DNA of 64,000 nucleotides from an uncultured Alphaproteobacteria bacterium (lineage in GTDB: Bacteria > Pseudomonadota > Alphaproteobacteria > Rhodobacterales > Rhodobacteraceae). Positions 8,055-16,244 of this stretch are shown one piece after another; positions within the stretch are counted from its first letter, which is position 1; each line of letters opens with the position of its first letter. The position numbers and the translations under genes were made by a program. The notes under the pieces were generated by a model, which saw only the letters and a program-made list of their open reading frames with translations, was not told the origin of the DNA and ran no database searches. Where the stretch lies: contig CACHMT010000006.1 of assembly GCA_902581005.1 (NCBI GenBank), positions 1 to 64,000 of the forward strand, read 5' to 3'.

Positions 8055-8879
8055 TTGGTAGATTATAGTGATTTTTCACCGGCTCCCATACCCAGCAACG
8101 AAACCCGAAGACTTGAGGCAGTTCGAAAGACGGGGGTAATGGATGTCGCCAATAAAGAGCTGTTTTTAATCTATACAGAGCTAGCAAAAGAAATATCGAA
8201 TATGCCTGTTAGCTATACTGGCCTAATTGACGAAAAAAGACAGTACATGTTATGTCACATTGGATTGCCGGAGGACCGTCCTGAAAGTCCTAGAGAGAAA
8301 ACATTCTGTCAATTCGCTCTAAACAGTACTGATCCCATAATAGTAGAAGATTGTAGTAAAGACGAGAGGTTCAAAAACCATCCTGTTGTTACTGGAGATC
8401 CATATGTCAAATTTTATGGGGGGTTCCCTTTAGTTACTCAGGGTGGTTTAATATTAGGGACGCTTTGTGTTGTCGATACGGAATTGGGTAAAAAACTCGA
8501 TAATAATCAAATTACACTAATACAAAAGCTTGCGGCAAGACTGGCACATCAACTTGAAACCCAGGGTGATCAGAGAGAAATTACTGCATCTCGAGCAATT
8601 GATATGCTTAATGTGGTTGTTAAACAAAATCCAAATATGACTATTAGAGACACAATTAATTTCTTAACAGTTATTGAAGGAAGACCAATAGATGAATCAG
8701 GAAAACAAAATCTTATAAAATTTGACTTGCTTGACGCATCTGGAGTTATGACTAAAAAAGCTAGAGAGTTCCAAAGTGAATTAGATCTTGATCAGGGAAT
8801 ATTCAAGAGAATATCAATTACTAAAGAACAAGCTCAAGTCAATCTCGATAATATGCTCTCTGAACTGGGAGATATTTAG
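8055..8879 (+). CDS. GAF-domain protein
   Basis: A 274-residue soluble protein. Residues about 25-170 form a GAF domain: ETRRLEAVRKTGVMD, then KTFCQFALNS, VEDCSKDERFKNHPVV, KFYGGFPLVTQ and GTLCVVDTE, the usual small-ligand or redox/light sensor fold. The remaining 100 residues are helical with no kinase, cyclase or GGDEF domain, so output must go through a partner. The start is TTG, fixed by a strong AGAAGGAGG site five to eight bases ahead. The stop codon touches the ATG of the next gene, so the two are co-translated. Confidence 0.8.
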   Translation: MVDYSDFSPAPIPSNETRRLEAVRKTGVMDVANKELFLIYTELAKEISNMPVSYTGLIDEKRQYMLCHIGLPEDRPESPREKTFCQFALNSTDPIIVEDCSKDERFKNHPVVTGDPYVKFYGGFPLVTQGGLILGTLCVVDTELGKKLDNNQITLIQKLAARLAHQLETQGDQREITASRAIDMLNVVVKQNPNMTIRDTINFLTVIEGRPIDESGKQNLIKFDLLDASGVMTKKAREFQSELDLDQGIFKRISITKEQAQVNLDNMLSELGDI

Positions 8880-9221
8880 ATGTTTGCAGTGATTTATCAA
8901 TTTAAGTTTCCTGGTGTTAGTGAGGCAAAAGTAGCGGCTGGATTTTGTTCAGAGTCCTTGGGCGGAAAAATAGCAGAATATGATTTTCTAGGACTAAATA
9001 TACTAATAAGTAAAGATGGTGATTTAAATATTCATGTGAAATTTGAGGATGCTAAAGCCTTGAAAAAGTTCGAAGATGATTCAGAAAAACTACTAGGTGA
9101 TTTGAGGAATAGCTTCGTTTTTAAGGAAAATAAGGTTTCTGGCGTTTTTGCCTTTACCTACGAAAAAGAAGCAGTTGCAACAGATATTAAAATTGAAGGC
9201 GCCTCTGTTGTAAGGAACTAA
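8880..9221 (+). CDS. Unknown protein coupled to GAF sensor
   Basis: A 113-residue soluble protein starting immediately after the GAF gene stop with no gap. It looks like a single alpha/beta domain (FAVIYQFKFPGVSEAKVAAGF, GLNILISKDGDLNIHVKFED). The strand-helix order hints at a ferredoxin-like dimeric barrel, but I cannot name a family. The tight coupling suggests it works with the GAF protein. It has no signal peptide, membrane helix or Cys cluster. Confidence 0.6.
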   Translation: MFAVIYQFKFPGVSEAKVAAGFCSESLGGKIAEYDFLGLNILISKDGDLNIHVKFEDAKALKKFEDDSEKLLGDLRNSFVFKENKVSGVFAFTYEKEAVATDIKIEGASVVRN

Positions 9222-9394
9222 TAGCCGAAATTTTTATCTGAACTGGTGTTAGATTTAGATGAGAATCCCATTAAATTGAAAAAATTTGAAAATGTGATAT
9301 CGTCAAACGAGTAAACAGTTCACCAACTTATTTTTTGTGTCTTTATTATGTTCTAAGCATATGAGGGAAGTAACTGAGATTAGTAGCACAAATA

Positions 9395-9775
9395 ATGATC
9401 TTTCTACTTGGGATCTGGGCGCTCTTTGCAGGTATAATTGCACTGTTGGGCTATTCTTTTTCTTTCCCTTTTGAATTTAATCAATCAATAGAGGATATTC
9501 CCTTTCATCGATGGCAAATCGTAAGGGTGAGTGTTTTTCTTACCTTTGGTTATCTCGCTATACGACACTTTTTGTTTGGTAAGGAAAGAATGTTCCCGAT
9601 CCAATTTCTTGATATATATTTAAAGTCCATAGGAGGGTCAGGCCTTATTATTTATTATCAGAATGGAATAACTGATTATCGTGAGTATGCGACGCTCGGG
9701 TTCTTTCTATTAGCAGCGTTACTCTCTCATTTTTTAGCAAGACCAGAATATAAAAAGATTTTTTTCAAAAGATAA
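9395..9775 (+). CDS. Small integral membrane protein, unknown
   Basis: A 126-residue protein with four likely membrane helices (MIFLLGIWALFAGIIALLGY; VRVSVFLTFGYLAIRHFLFG; SIGGSGLIIYY; ATLGFFLLAALLSHFLA) joined by short loops and a basic C-terminus. There is no ribosome site of note and no family I recognise. It stands alone between the GAF pair and the cyclase gene, with noncoding gaps of 173 and 157 bases. The gaps hold no obvious structured element. Confidence 0.5.
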   Translation: MIFLLGIWALFAGIIALLGYSFSFPFEFNQSIEDIPFHRWQIVRVSVFLTFGYLAIRHFLFGKERMFPIQFLDIYLKSIGGSGLIIYYQNGITDYREYATLGFFLLAALLSHFLARPEYKKIFFKR

Positions 9776-9932
9776 AAATTCCATTGAAGATTGGTTGAAA
9801 AATAATACTATTAGATTCTGAACGATTACCTAGAAATGTTATTTGCGGGAAAAATGGATCTAACAGCAGTAGCCCTAATGCATCAGGCTGGTCGTTTCTA
9901 TAAGTTCAAAAGGAAAAAACGAAGGGTTATAA

Positions 9933-11696
9933 ATGGCTAGTGTAAACAGAAGACTAACATCTATTTTGGCAACTGATTGTGTGGGATTTAGCAGTCTAAT
10001 GGAAAAAGATGAAGAGAAAACACTAGATAATTTAAAGGCCTGTCGTTCTATTATAGATCCTTATATTGAAGAATTTGGTGGAAAAATTTTCTATACAGCA
10101 GGAGATTCTGTTATTGCTGAATTTGCAAGTCCCGTCTCCTGTGTCAACGCTGCGATAAACTTTCAAAAAGCTATTGATGAAAGGAATAAAGTAACCGAAG
10201 AAAGCTCAATCATGACATGGCGAGTGGGAGTGCATATGGATGATGTGATTGTTGAAAAGGATAACATTTATGGTAGTGGCGTTAACATAGCTGCACGGTT
10301 GGAGGCTGCATGTACTCCTGGCCAAATACTTATTTCATCAACAGTGAAGGATCAAGTTGATAACAAAATAGAATTCAAAGTTGAAGATGCGGGGACTAAG
10401 GCATTAAAAAATATTTCTGATAGTTATCAGACGTTCGGCATTTCTCCAACAGGTGGGAAAGTAGAGAAGACTGATGGTAAGAGCTACGCTAAAAAGGAGT
10501 CTGAGAAAAACTATAAGCCAAAGCTGGCTGTCATGCCGTTCTCGAATGCTAGCAATGACGAAGATAGTGGGTATTTAGTGGATGGGATTGTAGAAGACTT
10601 AATAACCGAGTTTTCAATGATAAGAGAATTAGAACTAGTCTCCAGACAATCATGTTTCGATTTTAGAGACAGCGAGATGGATCTTAAAGCATTCTGTGAA
10701 AAGTTTGGCGTTGATTATGTTGTTGTTGGAAGTATTCGTTCATCGGGTAAAAGGGTAAGAATCTCTGTCGAATTGTCTGATGCGAAAGACGATAGTCAAA
10801 TATGGAGCCAAAAGTTTGATAAAATCATCGAAGATATCTTTGATGTCCAAGATGAAATAGTTAGACAAATTTCAGGAAAACTTCTGGGAGAGATTGAATT
10901 ATCTAGCTTGGAAAGAGCTCAACGAAAACCCACCGAAAACCTGTCCTCTTACGAATTACTTTTAAAAGGGAAGGTTTTACACCACAAAATACAAAAGGAT
11001 GCGTTGCAAAACGCCTTAACCACTTTCGATGAAGCTATAAAAGCTGACGAGACTAACGGCCAAGCGTATGCTTGGAAAGCCTGTGCACTTGGTCAAGGTT
11101 TGAGTAGAGGTTTTATTGAGGGTGATATGGCTGAAATATGGAGTGAAGCAGAAGGATGCCTGAAAAAAGCACATGAACTTAATGATAACGATTTTGAAGT
11201 TCACCGATTGATGGCTGAAGTAAATTTATCTGGCAGAAATTTTAGAGTGGCAGAAAGGCATGCTGCCAAGGCATATAAGATGGTTCCGAATGACCCACGT
11301 GTCTTATCAGTTTATGGAGAAGTGTCGCTACGGCTAGGTAAAATCGATCAGGGTTTAGATGCCTTGAAATTAGCATTAGAGATCGACCCAATTGCACAAG
11401 GTAAAACAAATTCTGACTCCAGAACATCTCCAGTATTGTTCGGTGAATATTTGGCCAGAAATAAAGATAATTGTCTCGAGTTAGTGGAAAAATTAGAGGA
11501 TATAGACCCTAAATCATGGCTTTTAACAGCAAAGCTCTGTAGTGATGAAGAACACGATATAACAGAAGAAGGATGGTATAAACGTGGAAAAGAGGAGTTT
11601 AAGGATAAAGATTGGGCAGCTGAAGTTGATAGCTTTCGGCTGAATAATGATGGTGCAAAAGAGTCGCTAATAGAGTTTGCTGCAAGCCTTTTCTAA
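9933..11696 (+). CDS. Class III nucleotide cyclase with FlgO-like and TPR domains
   Basis: A 587-residue cytosolic protein. Residues 1-170 form a class III cyclase domain with metal Asp15 (ATDCVGF), metal Asp58 (TAGDSVIAEF) and the transition-state pair Asn118/Arg122 (VNIAARLE). The usual purine-selecting Lys and Asp are Tyr54 and Ser115, so ATP use is not certain. Residues 195-310 form a FlgO-like module (LAVMPFSNAS ... VVVGSIRSSGKRVRISVEL). The C-terminal 270 residues are TPR-like. This architecture is common in alphaproteobacteria as a soluble signalling or assembly protein; here it stands as a single gene. Confidence 0.82.
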   Translation: MASVNRRLTSILATDCVGFSSLMEKDEEKTLDNLKACRSIIDPYIEEFGGKIFYTAGDSVIAEFASPVSCVNAAINFQKAIDERNKVTEESSIMTWRVGVHMDDVIVEKDNIYGSGVNIAARLEAACTPGQILISSTVKDQVDNKIEFKVEDAGTKALKNISDSYQTFGISPTGGKVEKTDGKSYAKKESEKNYKPKLAVMPFSNASNDEDSGYLVDGIVEDLITEFSMIRELELVSRQSCFDFRDSEMDLKAFCEKFGVDYVVVGSIRSSGKRVRISVELSDAKDDSQIWSQKFDKIIEDIFDVQDEIVRQISGKLLGEIELSSLERAQRKPTENLSSYELLLKGKVLHHKIQKDALQNALTTFDEAIKADETNGQAYAWKACALGQGLSRGFIEGDMAEIWSEAEGCLKKAHELNDNDFEVHRLMAEVNLSGRNFRVAERHAAKAYKMVPNDPRVLSVYGEVSLRLGKIDQGLDALKLALEIDPIAQGKTNSDSRTSPVLFGEYLARNKDNCLELVEKLEDIDPKSWLLTAKLCSDEEHDITEEGWYKRGKEEFKDKDWAAEVDSFRLNNDGAKESLIEFAASLF

Positions 11697-11724
11697 AGAT
11701 TGCAACAAACTGAAGAAAAAGATT

Positions 11725-12672
11725 TTATAGGTTTAAAATCTGTTCACCTAATTTGATGCCGCTTGAAGCTGCATCCAGAATTGTACTACCTGAACACCAA
11801 TCCCCACAAATACCAACCTTTTCCCTTTTATAATATAGATAAGGGTTTCCCAAAGGCCGCTCAGTGAACCCATAAAGCCAACGGTGGCCAGCTTCGTAAG
11901 TTGGTTTAGGTAAAGAAAAGGGAACGATATCTATTATCTCTTTAAGCAATAGCTCTTTAATTGTATTTTTGTCGTTTTTAACGATTTTCTTGGCAAAAGG
12001 TTCTTTAGTGTGAACGGTTAAGCAGAATAACTGCTGCTCACATTTGAATCGATTATTTTCTACCTGAATAAGAACTTTTTCGTTCGAGAAATGTTTTTCT
12101 TTTACATGTTCTGGATTTATGTCAAAGGAAAAGAGAGCTGCTGCAGAGCTCCTCATTTGGACTTTCTCTATTAGACTGTCAAACTTATTAATTTGTTTAT
12201 TAATTAGAGTTTTAGCTTGATTTGGGGGTATTGAAAGGACCAAGAGATCATAAGTTGTTTTTTCATGAACCCCACCCCTACATTTCACAACAATCGTCTT
12301 ATTGTATAAATTTAACGAGATAGCCTCACAGCTCTTCCGTATATTTAAATTCGTCCCGCAATAATTTACAAAGTCGGCAACTGAATTTATGGGCTGAAAT
12401 AGATTTCCTTTACGCTGGATTATTCTTTCTTTCTCTGCTCTTTTGAATATTTCTAACCCAAATTCTGGCAATTCTTTATGGTTGTAAAAGTCAGGTATAG
12501 AACTCGCACCATGATGAAATACAGCTCCATCAGTTCGTCGTGTGCTGAGCCTTCCACCTATATTCCTTCCTTTATCAAGTATAAGAACTGAATGACCAGC
12601 TTCGACTAATCTTTTGCCACATAATAGTCCAGAGATGCCAGCACCAATTATTACAGTTTTCTTCTCAGTCAT
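11725..12672 (-). CDS. Renalase-like FAD-dependent oxidoreductase
   Basis: A 315-residue flavoprotein. The N-terminal Rossmann motif VIIGAGISGLLCGKRL is followed by the acidic end of beta-2 (LDKGRNIGGRLSTRR), and the C-terminal FAD segment is VGICGDWCSGSTILDAASSG. The set of GRLSTRR plus AVFHHGA places it with renalase-like NAD(P)/FAD amine or NADH-isomer oxidases. The substrate is not known. It lies 18 bases after the small Cys-rich gene on the same strand, at the end of a run of four genes starting with the acyl-CoA ligase. Confidence 0.8.
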   Translation of the reverse strand: MTEKKTVIIGAGISGLLCGKRLVEAGHSVLILDKGRNIGGRLSTRRTDGAVFHHGASSIPDFYNHKELPEFGLEIFKRAEKERIIQRKGNLFQPINSVADFVNYCGTNLNIRKSCEAISLNLYNKTIVVKCRGGVHEKTTYDLLVLSIPPNQAKTLINKQINKFDSLIEKVQMRSSAAALFSFDINPEHVKEKHFSNEKVLIQVENNRFKCEQQLFCLTVHTKEPFAKKIVKNDKNTIKELLLKEIIDIVPFSLPKPTYEAGHRWLYGFTERPLGNPYLYYKREKVGICGDWCSGSTILDAASSGIKLGEQILNL

Positions 12673-12690
12673 AGATAGATCACAATTACG

Positions 12691-12951
12691 TTAGAGATTT
12701 TTTTTGTTAGATTTATCCAAAATAAGAGATAAATTGTTTAGTTTTGATAAATAAGTAATGAGAGGGTGACCTTTTTTTTCAGAACATTCTTTATGTATAA
12801 AAAAGCAATTTATACATAGGGTTAAGTTTCTTTTTTTTCCAATATCTATTCTGGTTATTGGAATTGTTTCATCATAATCAGGATGTGGATTTTCTGTTGC
12901 CTTACAAAAATCACACTTTGCTTCAGGTTGGTTATAAATAAAGTTTTGCAT
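12691..12951 (-). CDS. Small zinc-ribbon-like protein (second of pair)
   Basis: Eighty-six residues if started at ATG 12951, two bases after the upstream stop; the track start at 12972 would overlap the previous gene. Two Cys pairs, CDFC near the start and CINC about 30 residues later, make a likely four-Cys zinc site, with a lysine-rich tail. The middle TRIDIGKKRNLTLC lines up with KVDVGFTQIGIQVWC of the neighbouring gene, so the two look like diverged copies. Function unknown. Confidence 0.6.
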   Translation of the reverse strand: MQNFIYNQPEAKCDFCKATENPHPDYDETIPITRIDIGKKRNLTLCINCFFIHKECSEKKGHPLITYLSKLNNLSLILDKSNKKNL

Positions 12952-12953
12952 TT

Positions 12954-13199
12954 TTAGCTCTTTTCTAAGCATCTGAAGTCAGCTGGAGGCCTATTTCCTT
13001 CAAAATCAATATGACAGATATTTTTCTCATGACGTTGGCACCAAACTTGAATGCCAATTTGAGTAAACCCGACATCTACCTTTATATAATCTCTCAGAGC
13101 TATGTCTGGGTTATCTAAGCTTTTATATTCTCTGAGGCAGGCTTCGCAGACGATGGGCTCATTTACATTATATAACAGATTTTCGTGGTTATCGTTCAA
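12954..13199 (-). CDS. Small zinc-ribbon-like protein (first of pair)
   Basis: Eighty-one residues with CEAC near the N-terminus and CQRHE/CHIDFEG later, enough for a Cys3His or Cys4 metal site. The start is ATG 13199 with AGGAG ahead of it (TCTCCTTAA on the plus strand). I do not know the family name. It sits between an acyl-CoA ligase and a flavoprotein on one strand and is translationally linked to the second Cys-rich gene. A nucleic-acid or protein-binding adaptor is possible but unproven. Confidence 0.6.
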   Translation of the reverse strand: MNDNHENLLYNVNEPIVCEACLREYKSLDNPDIALRDYIKVDVGFTQIGIQVWCQRHEKNICHIDFEGNRPPADFRCLEKS

Positions 13200-13293
13200 A
13201 ACATCTCCTTAACATTCAAAATAAGTTTTAATAAAAAAATTCAAATCAATACATAATCTTAGTTTTAAAAACTTAAAAATTAATATTGGAAAA

Positions 13294-14901
13294 TTATAAT
13301 TCTTCGCGTGCCCTTTCTCTAAGAGGAGCCTTGTTAATTTTACCATTTACATTCCGTGGAAGTGGTTCTCTGGTGATTGTAATTTTATCGGGAACTTTGT
13401 AGTCGGCAACTTTTTCCGACAGTTGGAGCCGAATTTCATTAGGCTCGAGCGAGGCTGATGAAGGAAAAACAAAAGCGTGTGATCTTTCTCCAAGTATGGG
13501 GCAAGGGTAGGGCACCAGAGCGACCTCTTGGACTTCATCCATTAACATCATTAGGTTTTCTATTTCAGCGCTAAAAATTTTATAGCCTCCACGATTTATC
13601 ATGTCTTTTTTTCTATCATGAATTCGTATAAAACCATTTTCATCTTGGCTGGCGATATCACCAGACTTCCAGTAACCATTTTCGAAGGAGTTTTGAGTAG
13701 CCTTTTCGTTTTTCCAATATCCTGGTACAACCATAGGACCTTTAATCCATAGTTCTCCAGGCTCACCTTGATTTATCTCTTCATTATTTTCGTTAACAAT
13801 CTTAATTTTTCCGCAAGGTACTACAAGACCCACGCTATCACCCGGGTCATTGCAATTAATTGGAATGATAGTGGTAGGGGAAGTGGTTTCAGTTGCACCG
13901 TATGCATTATTTAAACTTAGGAATGGCAACTTTGAAGCTAATTTCTTCCTAACAGCATCAGGCATTGGAGCTCCCCCAAAAGCACCTATTCTCCACGATT
14001 GTAAATCTTCAGCAATTAACGCATTGCGATGAAGTAGTAATGCGTACATTGCTGGAACAAGTATTGAATATGTCAATCCATGCTTCTTTGCAAGCATTGC
14101 AAACTCTTGTACTTCAAAATGCTCCATTATGACAATTTTGCCCGCACATCCAATTAAGGTCAGAATTTGAGCTACTAGTCCGGTAACATGGCTTGCAGGT
14201 ACAGCAAGAATAGTGCATTCACCGTTTTTAAGTCCGAGCTCCATTTGGAAATGAAGAAAAGAATGGACTAGCCCAAGATGGGTCAATATAGCTCCTTTTG
14301 GGCGACCGGTAGTACCAGAGGTATATAATAGTATGGCTGGGTCTTCCTCATCGATCTTTTTTAAAGTGATGTTTTCCTCAACGCCTTTTTCAAGTAATTC
14401 ATTAAATTTTAGACATCCAGTTTGAGTCTCAGCTTGCGTAGTTATAAAAAGAATAGAGTTACCATCTTCGCTAAAAGGTTGTTCTTTCTCGGTTTCTTTA
14501 TCAAATAAAACTGCATGTACCCCTGCATCATCATAAAGAGAAATAAGCTCCTCTTTTTTATGTCTATGGCCAACAGGCATAGCAATTAGCCCGGTTTTGA
14601 ATGAAGCAAATAGAGCGACTACAAATTCAATGCTATTTGCGAGATTGATAACAAGGATATTTTTCTCTTTTAGTCCACTTTTCAACAACCCTCCAGCAAA
14701 GCTATCGGACAACTCATCGAGTTTTTTATAACTTACAGTTTTATCTTTGAAAACTAGAGCTGTTCGGTTTGGATATTTGTCAACGACGTTTTTATAAATT
14801 TCAAGAAAGTCATTTGGTCTATTCTCAAAACATAAAAGGTCTCGATCATCATAATGAGTTTCGAATTTTTTTTTTAATCCTTTTGAACTATTCTTTGGCA
14901 T
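13294..14901 (-). CDS. Acyl-CoA synthetase (AMP-forming, class I adenylating)
   Basis: The protein is about 535 residues. Core motifs in order: LLYTSGTTGRPKG (A3, AMP and phosphate loop), YGATETTSPT (A5), YWKSGDIASQDENGF (A7), RKKDMINRGGYKI (A8 hinge) and LPRNVNGKINKAPLRE (A10, catalytic Lys). It activates a carboxylic acid to acyl-AMP and then acyl-CoA; chain length and type are unknown. ATG 14901 has AAGGTG ahead of it and is preferred; ATG 14931 is also possible and adds ten residues. It heads the four-gene run that continues with two Cys-rich proteins and a flavoprotein. Confidence 0.87.
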   Translation of the reverse strand: MPKNSSKGLKKKFETHYDDRDLLCFENRPNDFLEIYKNVVDKYPNRTALVFKDKTVSYKKLDELSDSFAGGLLKSGLKEKNILVINLANSIEFVVALFASFKTGLIAMPVGHRHKKEELISLYDDAGVHAVLFDKETEKEQPFSEDGNSILFITTQAETQTGCLKFNELLEKGVEENITLKKIDEEDPAILLYTSGTTGRPKGAILTHLGLVHSFLHFQMELGLKNGECTILAVPASHVTGLVAQILTLIGCAGKIVIMEHFEVQEFAMLAKKHGLTYSILVPAMYALLLHRNALIAEDLQSWRIGAFGGAPMPDAVRKKLASKLPFLSLNNAYGATETTSPTTIIPINCNDPGDSVGLVVPCGKIKIVNENNEEINQGEPGELWIKGPMVVPGYWKNEKATQNSFENGYWKSGDIASQDENGFIRIHDRKKDMINRGGYKIFSAEIENLMMLMDEVQEVALVPYPCPILGERSHAFVFPSSASLEPNEIRLQLSEKVADYKVPDKITITREPLPRNVNGKINKAPLRERAREEL

Positions 14902-15202
14902 TAGCACCTTACAGAGAAAGCTTTCTTTCATAAAACTTATTTTTAGATTATTTTAAAGTTTTATCTAAAAATTATGCTGCCTGCAATGATTACGATATTA
15001 TCAATAACATGGCTAATTGAGTGCTTTAATGCGATTTCCACCACCAAGAAAAAGCTAATTATGTATTTCTTTGAACTTTATTTTAAATGTAAATCCTTTG
15101 AATTGGTAAATAGAAATCTCGAAAACAGTGTTAGGTATCTACTTGCTAGTGACTGACTTAAATTTAGGAAAAGCGTTGAATAATAGCGCATCGAGATTTG
15201 CT

Positions 15203-16192
15203 TTAAAAGGGTTTACTTTTTATCCATTCGACAGTTTCATGCATGATCGTGGGGAAATCTCTTATCTGAATTCCAAGACTGTCCCTTCGTTGAAAATCAA
15301 ATTGTGTTGGTGCTACGGGGTCTTCTGACATCGGTTCAGGCATTTGCATGTCTGGTATTAACTTTTGACACTCTTTGTAAATATCATTCCAATGAAAACT
15401 TTCCAAGACGCCAAAGTAACGACCAGAAGCAGAAGGGATTTCGTATGCTGTCAAAAATAGCTTTGCTAAGTCTTGGAGGTGTATTAACGAAGCAGAGTCA
15501 TTTGGCACTCTTTTATGCCTTGGGGGTCCCCCTTCGAGGACACTTTTAATCCATAAAAATGGATTGTGTCTTAGATGTTCTGGTAAAACAGCAGGCCCAT
15601 ACAATCCAGTAGGCAAAAAAACGGACAGGCGTAAATTATTTTCATTACAAAAATTAAATGCGGCTTTCTCCATATATGTTTTAGCAGCTGATGTGTACTT
15701 TTTTGAATTGCATTGCTCTTTTTCATCAGACCAATGATCTAGCTCGTTCTTTATTGAAACTGGGGGAATGGGGTTTGTACTAGAAGTGGAGGAACAAATC
15801 AGAATATTCTTAACATTATTTCTTTTTGCTGCCCTAAGGATATTAAGGCAGCCATCCACAGTGGGTTTGATAATTTCATTATAGCCTCTTTCGTTATCAA
15901 GCTCTTTAGCGGGTGTTCCGTCAAAGCCTTTATATGTAGGTATAAGGCAACAGATAAAAACTGCATCAGCATTTATGAGAGGATTATCTAACGACGAAGT
16001 ATCTGCCATGTTTGCCGAAAAAAACTTGGCGTTCTTTCCAGAGGGAAGGCTTTTTAATCTGGTAATTCTATCTTGATTATCGACATCTCTGAGTGTGCCA
16101 TTAACAAGATAACCTCTATCCAGTGCTTCTCTTAAAACGCTAGAGCCAACTAAACCGCTTGCCCCAAAAATAGTTAATAACTTTTTTCCCAT
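15203..16192 (-). CDS. NAD(P)-dependent epimerase/dihydroflavonol-reductase-like
   Basis: A 329-residue extended SDR from ATG 16192 (GGTGAA just ahead; the track start one codon earlier is a TTG). The nucleotide motif is FGASGLVGSSVLREALDRG. The catalytic Lys is in AAKTYMEKAAFNF and the upstream Ser block is ICSSTSSTNP. The usual Y-x3-K is read here as Y-x4-K (YTSAAK), so the Tyr is shifted by one or replaced by Thr; a check against a structure would tell. Relatives reduce ketones or aldehydes or modify sugars. It is a single gene. Confidence 0.78.
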   Translation of the reverse strand: MGKKLLTIFGASGLVGSSVLREALDRGYLVNGTLRDVDNQDRITRLKSLPSGKNAKFFSANMADTSSLDNPLINADAVFICCLIPTYKGFDGTPAKELDNERGYNEIIKPTVDGCLNILRAAKRNNVKNILICSSTSSTNPIPPVSIKNELDHWSDEKEQCNSKKYTSAAKTYMEKAAFNFCNENNLRLSVFLPTGLYGPAVLPEHLRHNPFLWIKSVLEGGPPRHKRVPNDSASLIHLQDLAKLFLTAYEIPSASGRYFGVLESFHWNDIYKECQKLIPDMQMPEPMSEDPVAPTQFDFQRRDSLGIQIRDFPTIMHETVEWIKSKPF

Positions 16193-16244
16193 CAATTCAC
16201 CTATTAAAATTAAATATCGTAATTCCTTAGTCTGTTAAATCAAT

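Noticed and set aside
14974-15328. Two plus-strand ORFs between the acyl-CoA ligase and the epimerase
   Set aside because: Low-complexity products without ribosome sites; the second overlaps the epimerase 3' end. The 270-base gap is taken as noncoding.
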